64,000 nt of DNA from a bacterium (GTDB lineage: Bacteria; Chloroflexota; Dehalococcoidia; Tepidiformales; Tepidiformaceae): assembly GCA_003577245.1 (NCBI GenBank), contig QEVS01000010.1, forward strand, positions 1-64,000, given 5' to 3'. The position numbers and the translations under genes are program-made. The stretch's first letter is position 1, and the number at the start of each line of letters is the position of its first letter. Positions 58,575-64,000 of the stretch are shown one piece after another. The notes under the pieces were generated by a model. That model saw only the letters and a program-made list of their open reading frames with translations. It did no database searches and was not told the DNA's origin.

Positions 58575-59531
58575 CTAATGCGAGTGAGCCGCTTCCTTCA
58601 GGTGGGGAGCCCCGGTTTCCCGGTCGAAGGGGTCCGCATGGACGTCGACCACCGAAGCCGGAGGAAGTACGTGCAGCCACGCCGCTCGCAGCTCCTCGGC
58701 GACGTCATGTGCCTGGACGAGCGAATACGCCGATGGCATACAAACGTGGGCAACCAGATGAACCGTGCGGCCTGAATGCCGCAGCCGAAGTTTGTTGATG
58801 TGATCGAACCCGGCAACGGATTCAGCCGCGTGTTCGAGCTGGTGACGCACCTCGGGGTCACCGTGGTCGAGAAGTCGAAGGATCACTTCGCGCCCCGAAG
58901 AGTACGCCGCCCAGCCGATCAACACGCCGATTGCCAGACCCACGGCAGCGTCGATGCGAGGCTGTCCGAGCATGATCCCGGCCGCTGCCGCCACTACGCC
59001 GAGGGAGGTCAGCCCGTCGGCCCGGGAATGTTGGCCATCCGCAACCAGGGCAGCACTATCGATCCGCTTGCCCACGCGGAGTTTGTATTGAGCGACAGCT
59101 TCGTTTCCGATAAACCCGACAACGCCAGCCAGCAACACCAGCCAGGGGCGCTGTATTGCAGGGGAATCACCGAAGGCCCGAGCTGACTCGTAGATCACGA
59201 ACAGAGCGCTCGCCGCGATTAAGGCAACCACAGCAAGGCCAGCAAGGTCCTCCAGTCGGTGATAGCCATAGCCGAAGCGAGTTGTCTTCCGCCGCTTCGT
59301 AACGATGAAGGCGACCCAGACCATCGCCGTCCCGATTACATCAACGCCGTTGTGTAGCGTGTCGCCCAGGAGAGCAACCGAGCCACTGAGCAATAGCAAC
59401 AAGACCTGGAAAGCGGTGGTGAAGCCGAGCCCGGCCACGCCTACTTTGAGTGCCCTGACCCCATCCCGGGTTGAAAGGTCGAGAGATTTCACATGTGAGT
59501 GGCCGTGTCCCGATTCGTGTCCAACGTGCAT
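58575..59531 (-). CDS. CDF-family divalent cation efflux protein
   Basis: A 318-residue cation diffusion facilitator with His-rich N-terminus (HVGHESGHGHSH), metal motifs LGDTLHNGVDV and DGQHSRADGLTS, six membrane segments and a C-terminal cytoplasmic domain with HINKLRLRHSGRTVHLVAHV. It is divergent from the next gene. Distinct from the CDF protein at 41130-42104. Confidence 0.88.
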   Translation of the reverse strand: MHVGHESGHGHSHVKSLDLSTRDGVRALKVGVAGLGFTTAFQVLLLLLSGSVALLGDTLHNGVDVIGTAMVWVAFIVTKRRKTTRFGYGYHRLEDLAGLAVVALIAASALFVIYESARAFGDSPAIQRPWLVLLAGVVGFIGNEAVAQYKLRVGKRIDSAALVADGQHSRADGLTSLGVVAAAAGIMLGQPRIDAAVGLAIGVLIGWAAYSSGREVILRLLDHGDPEVRHQLEHAAESVAGFDHINKLRLRHSGRTVHLVAHVCMPSAYSLVQAHDVAEELRAAWLHVLPPASVVDVHADPFDRETGAPHLKEAAHSH

Positions 59532-59748
59532 GGCTCGATTAGAAGCGGCCGAACCCGATGCATCAAGAAGGCAACTGCTTACGCTCGCAACTGCGAGCCT
59601 GTGCGCGTGTCTCGGACGTTGCTGTCGAGGCGCTCGCTGTGCTTTGCGAGTCGTGCTGGTCGGCTCTCTGCCACCATCACCGTCGTCACCAAACGGCTTG
59701 TCCGATTGCCGTGCGCAGGGTTCGAGAGCTTCGTGCTACCTTTGAGCC

Positions 59749-60426
59749 GTGACTATGGACACGCTGAGCGCGCCGTCGCTGGATGTGCCCGCTGACGATT
59801 GCTGCGCCGCCAAGGAAGTCGAACTTGCGGCGCTTTCGCGGCGAACCGTCCAACGTCGGGTCCTTGTGGCCGTCCTGCTGATAAACCTCGCGATGTTCGT
59901 GTTCGAATTGACGGCCGGGGTCCTCGCGAGGTCATCGGCGTTGATTGCAGATAGTGTCGACATGTTTGGTGACGCTTCTGTCTACGGATTGAGTCTCTAC
60001 GCACTCGACCGCGGACTGCGTTGGCGGGCCGGCGCCGCTGTGGTCAAAGGCGGCATCATCCTCGCGTTCGCGGTATGGCTCGCGGTCGATATCGCCTTGA
60101 AGGTATCCACCGCTACGGAACCTTCGGCGCCCGCAATGGGAGTGGTGGGGGCCATCGCTCTGGCTGCGAACCTGGTTTGCTTCGGTCTACTCTGGTCGTT
60201 CCGCGAAGAGGACATCAACATGTCGAGCACCTGGGAGTGTTCGCGAAACGATGTGCTTGCCAACGGTGGCGTGCTCGTCGCGGCCGCCGGCGTCTGGCTG
60301 ACGAGCTCGGGTTGGCCGGACCTTGCCGTCGCGGGGGTCATCGTGGCGCTGTTCTTGCGTTCCGCCATCAGGGTCCTTCGAAGCGCCGTGCCGCAGTTGA
60401 CAAGCAGCGCGCACAGCCCCGCGTAG
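59749..60426 (+). CDS. Short CDF-like membrane protein
   Basis: A 225-residue protein with about six membrane segments and the CDF-type motif SSALIADSVDMFGDASVYG. It has no cytoplasmic C-terminal domain. The N-terminus contains ADDCCAAKE, a possible metal site. GTG 59749 or ATG 59755 may start it. Comparable to the short CDF-like gene at 44931, though not closely similar. Confidence 0.75.
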   Translation: MTMDTLSAPSLDVPADDCCAAKEVELAALSRRTVQRRVLVAVLLINLAMFVFELTAGVLARSSALIADSVDMFGDASVYGLSLYALDRGLRWRAGAAVVKGGIILAFAVWLAVDIALKVSTATEPSAPAMGVVGAIALAANLVCFGLLWSFREEDINMSSTWECSRNDVLANGGVLVAAAGVWLTSSGWPDLAVAGVIVALFLRSAIRVLRSAVPQLTSSAHSPA

Positions 60427-60475
60427 GCAAAGATTCGGCTCGCGGGCAGCGCCGGGGACTCGTGCGGCCAGGTCC

Positions 60476-60904
60476 CTAGGTTCCGGCCCTTGACGCGATG
60501 TCTTCGCGGATCGTCTTCAACGAGTCCTGGTCGAGCCCGATCTGGTGCTTCGCGATACCGCGATACGTCCAGCCACCCGGCGCCCTTTCGGAATTGAACT
60601 CTTCGTCGTTCATGCCGATGAAGGTCGCGATGAACCGCGCTCGCGCCTGGAGCCACTCGGCGCACAGCCGCTCCATGGGGGAAGCGGTCGAACGAGCCTC
60701 ATAACGCGCTTCCAGGATCTGCCCGGCGTGGATCGTCTCGTGGTCGATGTCGTTGGTAACGAGAGCCCAGAGATCCTTGCCCTGTGCGCAGGTGTGCGAA
60801 GACGGCATCGGGATCTCGTCGATAGGGAGTGCGAGGAGCTGATCGATCACGTCACGGGTGGATTCGAGGAGCTGGGTGACCGTGTCGCGGACTGTTGCTG
60901 CCAT
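60476..60904 (-). CDS. DinB-like four-helix protein
   Basis: A 142-residue protein of DinB/YfiT-like type: LLESTRDVIDQLLALP, then DIDHETIHAGQILEARYE with His residues that could bind metal, and GWTYRGIAKHQIGL. GGAGG lies 6 bases before ATG 60904. It is the last gene of the arsenic-related operon, 30 bases after the extended ArsM stop. Function unknown; some family members are thiol-dependent transferases. Confidence 0.65.
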   Translation of the reverse strand: MAATVRDTVTQLLESTRDVIDQLLALPIDEIPMPSSHTCAQGKDLWALVTNDIDHETIHAGQILEARYEARSTASPMERLCAEWLQARARFIATFIGMNDEEFNSERAPGGWTYRGIAKHQIGLDQDSLKTIREDIASRAGT

Positions 60905-60934
60905 GGTTTGCCTCCGAGTGTTTGTCTGTCTGGT

Positions 60935-61723
60935 TCAAGCGACGGGCTTGCGGGCGAACACAGTCACTCCGCGTGTATCGAACTCCACAGCGTCCGACTC
61001 ATGCCTGCTGCCCGAAAACACGTCTATCTCGTTCGACATGAGGATGTCGATGAACCCTGTGAGTTCCAGGATCTGCCTCCACTCTGCGTACAGCAGAGCA
61101 CCCGCAATTCAGCCACTCCAGAGGTCGATGTCGTCTCGCGCATCTTGCGGCACCTCCCTGTGGACAAGGATGTCCCCCACCTGGATGCGCCCGCCGGGCT
61201 TCAGCACGCGGTACATCTCCCGGAAGACTGCCTGCTTGTCGGGGCAGAGGTTGATCACGCCGTTACTGATGACGACATCCGCCACGGCGTCCGCTGCCGG
61301 CAGGCTTTCAGCGAAGCCCTCACGGACATCGACGTTGGAGAGTCCCAGCGCCTCGGCCCCCGCGCGCGTCTTGGCGCGCATCTCGGCCGTCATGTCCACC
61401 GCCAGGATGCTCCCGTCGGGGCCCACCTGGCGAGCGGCGATGAGGGTATCGAACCCGGCGCCGCAGCCGATGTCCGCGACGGTCTCTCCCTGTCGCAGGT
61501 CGCCGAAGAGGAACGGATTACCGGTCCCCGCGAACGATGCGACAGTCCCTTCGGGCAACGACGCAACAATGTCCTCTGGATACCCGAGCATCCGCGCCAA
61601 CGGTGCCCCGGTGTGGAAGTGGAACCCCAGCTCGGGGTTCATCGCCACATCCCGGTACTTCTCCGAGATCCTTGTTCGCAGTTCGGCGCGGTCCACTGCC
61701 GCTATCCCAATTGAAGTTGTCAC
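60935..61723 (-). CDS. arsM: ArsM-like arsenite methyltransferase, probable selenoprotein (UGA at 61109-61111)
   Basis: A 262-residue frame interrupted only by one UGA at codon 205. The first part is a SAM methyltransferase with VADIGCGAGFDTL, an NGVINLCPDK motif typical of ArsM and VLKPGGRIQVGD. The UGA stands between DLWSG and IAGALLYAEW, exactly where ArsM proteins have a conserved, arsenic-binding Cys. Beyond it the frame stays open for 57 codons with family-like sequence (RQILELTGFIDIL, GVTVFARKP) to a TGA at 60935-60937, giving normal ArsM length. A SECIS-like hairpin follows the UGA. Alternative: a nonsense mutation truncating the enzyme at 204 residues. Confidence 0.72.
61080..61100 (-). 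promoter_or_regulatory. Candidate bacterial SECIS hairpin downstream of arsM UGA
   Basis: On the minus strand UGCUCUGC-UGUAC-GCAGAGUG forms an 8-bp stem (six Watson-Crick and two wobble pairs) with a 5-base loop. The loop begins 17 nucleotides after the UGA and has G then U at positions 2-3. Bacterial SECIS elements lie inside the coding region just after UGA, with a small loop 16-37 nucleotides away containing a G in its first two positions. Confidence 0.62.
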
Positions 61724-61744
61724 TTTCTCCTCCAGTTGCCAATT

Positions 61745-63103
61745 TCAGAGTTCGAGCCCAAACCCGGCCTCCTGCCAGGCGCCGAAGCCGCCATCGAAGT
61801 TCACCAGGTCAGTGAAGCCCAGCCGTTCCAGCAAAGAGAGCGCCGTCGCCGACCGTTCGCCATGCCCGCAATACGTCAGGACCGGCCGATCCGCGGGAAT
61901 AGCAGCCGCACGGCTCTCAAGATCGCCGAGTGGGATGTGAACGGCGCCGGGAATGTGTCCCTCCTGGAACTCGTTGAGTTCTCGAACGTCCACCGCTACG
62001 GCGCCATCTCCGAGCAGCCGCCTGGCCCCTTTGGCATCGACCACCTCGGCGCGCGCAACTTCGAATCCCGCTTCGCTCCACGCCCGCATGCCCCCCGTAA
62101 GGATGCCCGCGAATCGCTCGTAACCGACAAGCAGGCACTCTTCGACCACGCGGTCCAGCGGTTCGTCGCCGAGGACGAACAGCAATGGCGCGTCCTCCGG
62201 CACGAGCCAGCCGATCCACGTGGCGAACGAGTCGCGGAATGCGTTGCTCACGGCGCCGCGGATGTGTCCCGCCATGAATTCCGTCTGCGGCCGAACATCT
62301 ATCACGGTCGCTCCCCGCCGGATGCGATCGAAGTCGCGGGGCGGGAGCGCCGGTGGCCCAGGAATCTGTGCGCGCAACTGCGGACCGCCCTGGTTCACGG
62401 TTCGCAGCCGGAAGAAATAGCGTGGCGCTGCGGGGAACGTCGTCGGGAACCACGAAACGAACTCGTCTTCGTCACGATGTTCGAGGAGCGAATTCGTCCG
62501 TCGCTCCAGCCCCAGCGTCGAAGTGCGCTCCTCACCGGAGCCGGTCGAGCAGAAGGATCCTCCGCCGTGGGTCGGGAGCAGGAGCGTTTCATCCGGCAGG
62601 CCGCTGAAGGCGGACGTGATCGTCCGGTACTGGGCCCGCGTCAGTCCGGTGGTCGCCTCCGGTGAAATGAGGTCGGTGCGTGCGGCCCCGCCGACGAGAA
62701 GCGACCCCCCACTGAAGAGCATGGGCGGGGACCCGGGCGAACGGAACACGTAGCTGCTGTGCTCGGGAGTGTGGCCCGGGCTGGCGATGACGGACACCGT
62801 GCCGAGCGCCGTGGGCACCGTGTCGCCGGCGCGGATGGCTCGGTGCGGGAAGCGGACTTCCGCCGCCGCCGGGACGAACAGTTCGGCGCCCGTCGCCGCT
62901 CGCAGCTCCAGGGCGCCGGAGATGAAGTCGGCATGGAGGTGGGTTTCGAAGGCGTGCGAGATGGCCCACCCTCGCGCCTGCGCAGCCTGGAGGTACCGTT
63001 GAACACTCCGGTCGGGGTCGATGACGGCCGCGCGATCATCGCCGAGGCCAACGAGGTACGAGCTGTTGCCCAGCCCTTCGTGGACGAACGGGACCACACT
63101 CAT
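61745..63103 (-). CDS. Metallo-beta-lactamase fold plus two rhodanese domains (persulfide dioxygenase-like)
   Basis: A 452-residue protein. N-terminal MBL domain with THLHADF and SPGHTPEHSS, ETHE1-like metal ligands. Two rhodanese-like domains follow (about 250-345 and 358-450). The second has the catalytic Cys in LTYCGHGERS; the equivalent region of the first (LLFVLGDEPLD) has no Cys. Probably acts in sulfane-sulfur metabolism. ATGA overlap with the MFS gene and 21-base gap to arsM. Confidence 0.85.
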   Translation of the reverse strand: MSVVPFVHEGLGNSSYLVGLGDDRAAVIDPDRSVQRYLQAAQARGWAISHAFETHLHADFISGALELRAATGAELFVPAAAEVRFPHRAIRAGDTVPTALGTVSVIASPGHTPEHSSYVFRSPGSPPMLFSGGSLLVGGAARTDLISPEATTGLTRAQYRTITSAFSGLPDETLLLPTHGGGSFCSTGSGEERTSTLGLERRTNSLLEHRDEDEFVSWFPTTFPAAPRYFFRLRTVNQGGPQLRAQIPGPPALPPRDFDRIRRGATVIDVRPQTEFMAGHIRGAVSNAFRDSFATWIGWLVPEDAPLLFVLGDEPLDRVVEECLLVGYERFAGILTGGMRAWSEAGFEVARAEVVDAKGARRLLGDGAVAVDVRELNEFQEGHIPGAVHIPLGDLESRAAAIPADRPVLTYCGHGERSATALSLLERLGFTDLVNFDGGFGAWQEAGFGLEL

Positions 63104-64000
63104 CGGGACGCCTCCTGCGGGTTGCCTCGATGCATCATGAACGCTGCGGCGATGCCTGATGCAAGGGTGAGTGCGGCGACCGCCTGGATCGCGAACCCGA
63201 AGCCGAACAGGTCAGCGAGGATGCCGCCCAGCAGCGCCCCGGACATCGCCCCCGCGTCGCGCCAGAAGCGGTAGACCCCCATCGTGGTCGCGCGTTCGAA
63301 TGGATGGACAACATCGCCGATAGCGGCGAGGAGCGTGGGATACACCATCGCCGTGCCCAGACCGAGGAGGGCGACGGCGAGCAGCCACGGGCCGTAGGTC
63401 TCGCTCCAGCCAACCAGCGAGATTGCCGCGCCCTGGAGGAACATCCCTGCGGTGATCATTGGCAGACGACCAACGGCGTCGCTCGCCCAGCCCGTGGCCA
63501 TTTGGGCGGCGCCCCAGATTAGGGGGTAGACCGCCGCCAGGACCGCGACTCGCTCGAGGTCCAGACCCCGGCTCACGAAGAACAGCGGGAAGATCCCCCA
63601 TGCCAGCCCGTCGTTGAGGTTGTTCACGAAACCCGCCTGGCTCGCGCCGACGAGGTACGGCCGGCGCCATGTTGCCTCCGCGAAGCTGCGCCTGAGCGAC
63701 GCCCGGATGGGCGCCGAGGTCGGGTGGCGCGCGGACTCCGCCCTGACGAACGGAGCGGTATCGCGGACGAGCAACACGCTGAGCGCGAGGCCGATCGAAG
63801 CGAATGCAATTCCGAGGTAGAAGGGCTCGGGACGAATCCCGGGGGACTCCGCGATCACGCCAGCGAGGAACGCCGCGGCCGCCACTGCAAGATAGCCCGC
63901 AGCCTCGTTCAGTCCGAGCGCGAGGCCACGCCGCTCCCTTCCAACGAGGTCCACCTTCATGTTCACGGTCATTGACCAGGCGAGCCCCTGGTTCACACCG
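63100..64000 (-). CDS. MFS transporter (N-terminal part outside window)
   Basis: About 300 residues of a major facilitator transporter; the frame is open to the window edge. It shows QGLAWSMTVNMKVDLVG, GLALGLNEAAGY and at least eight hydrophobic segments, with a central loop near VRAESARHPTSAPIRASL. It heads or belongs to the leftward operon with the MBL-rhodanese, ArsM and DinB-like genes, so export of an arsenic or sulfur compound is possible. Substrate unknown. Confidence 0.8.
   Translation of the reverse strand, partial: GVNQGLAWSMTVNMKVDLVGRERRGLALGLNEAAGYLAVAAAAFLAGVIAESPGIRPEPFYLGIAFASIGLALSVLLVRDTAPFVRAESARHPTSAPIRASLRRSFAEATWRRPYLVGASQAGFVNNLNDGLAWGIFPLFFVSRGLDLERVAVLAAVYPLIWGAAQMATGWASDAVGRLPMITAGMFLQGAAISLVGWSETYGPWLLAVALLGLGTAMVYPTLLAAIGDVVHPFERATTMGVYRFWRDAGAMSGALLGGILADLFGFGFAIQAVAALTLASGIAAAFMMHRGNPQEASR

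Noticed and set aside
61109..61723. arsM as a simple truncated pseudogene ending at codon 204
   Set aside because: Not excluded, but conserved sequence continues after the UGA in the same frame, no other lesion occurs, and a SECIS-like hairpin is correctly placed.

Overview
The window is GC-rich and densely packed on both strands, with many ATGA, GTGA and TGATG overlaps. It shows no rRNA, no convincing tRNA and no CRISPR array. Gene content (Tad pilus, PrgI/VirB4-type conjugation genes, LysM-SARP regulator, copper/thioredoxin modules without an outer-membrane channel) fits a high-GC, probably monoderm-like bacterium. Chloroflexota is my best guess and Actinomycetota the alternative; the sequence alone does not settle it.

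Region 1 (1 to about 36.4 kb) looks like most of an integrative conjugative element. A Tad-type pilus operon (tadA partial, tadB, tadC, flp, three TadE/F/G-like pseudopilins, a lipoprotein, a secreted PKD-like protein) ends with a 1010-residue membrane-spanning LysM/SARP regulator. A leftward operon (19.2-22.1 kb) encodes VirB6-, VirB1-, VirB8- and VirB2-like proteins. A rightward operon (26.7-36.4 kb) encodes PrgI, a split VirB4, a DnaG-like primase, a coupling ATPase, a replication-relaxation protein, an excisionase-like HTH protein and a tyrosine integrase. Two blocks of defence-type cargo sit between these operons. At 9.1-19.1 kb there is a Type III-like Res/Mod pair, a GHKL ATPase fused to a PD-(D/E)XK-like domain and a RelE-like/UvrD helicase. 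At 22.6-26.4 kb there is a TrlF-like PHP/ATPase and an Abi-C protein.

All three transfer operons begin with the same array of five TTGGAAC-like heptamers whose starts are 11, 20, 22 and 11 bp apart, followed 9 bp later by a CA(C/G)G(C/A)T hexamer. This is the geometry expected for a SARP operator, and a SARP-type protein is encoded in one of the operons, so a self-amplifying transfer regulon is likely.

Region 2 (about 36.4-50.7 kb) starts with a gene-poor stretch and a frameshifted uppP. It continues with a copper/redox cluster: thioredoxin-like lipoproteins, CtaG, two CDF-type proteins, CopC, CopC-CopD, DsbA-like, TlpA-like, CcdA, and a MerR regulator with a small cysteine-rich membrane protein. 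It closes with FliL-like, lipoprotein and CPBP protease genes.

Region 3 (50.7-60.4 kb) is a second metal cluster. It holds a P1B ATPase with a CPD motif, a BNR lipoprotein, a 2Fe-2S/YHS protein, a BlaI/M56 sensor-repressor pair, Met/His-rich proteins, a cupredoxin lipoprotein, a second copy of an unnamed HxHADF family, a SHOCT protein and two more CDF-type proteins. Four copies of TAC(T/G)AC-N5-GT(A/C)GT lie in its control regions and suggest a BlaI/CopY-type regulon.

Region 4 (60.5-64.0 kb) is a leftward operon: MFS transporter (partial), metallo-beta-lactamase/rhodanese protein, an ArsM-like arsenite methyltransferase and a DinB-like protein. The methyltransferase has an in-frame UGA exactly where the family has a conserved cysteine, followed by a hairpin with bacterial SECIS geometry, so it is a strong selenoprotein candidate.
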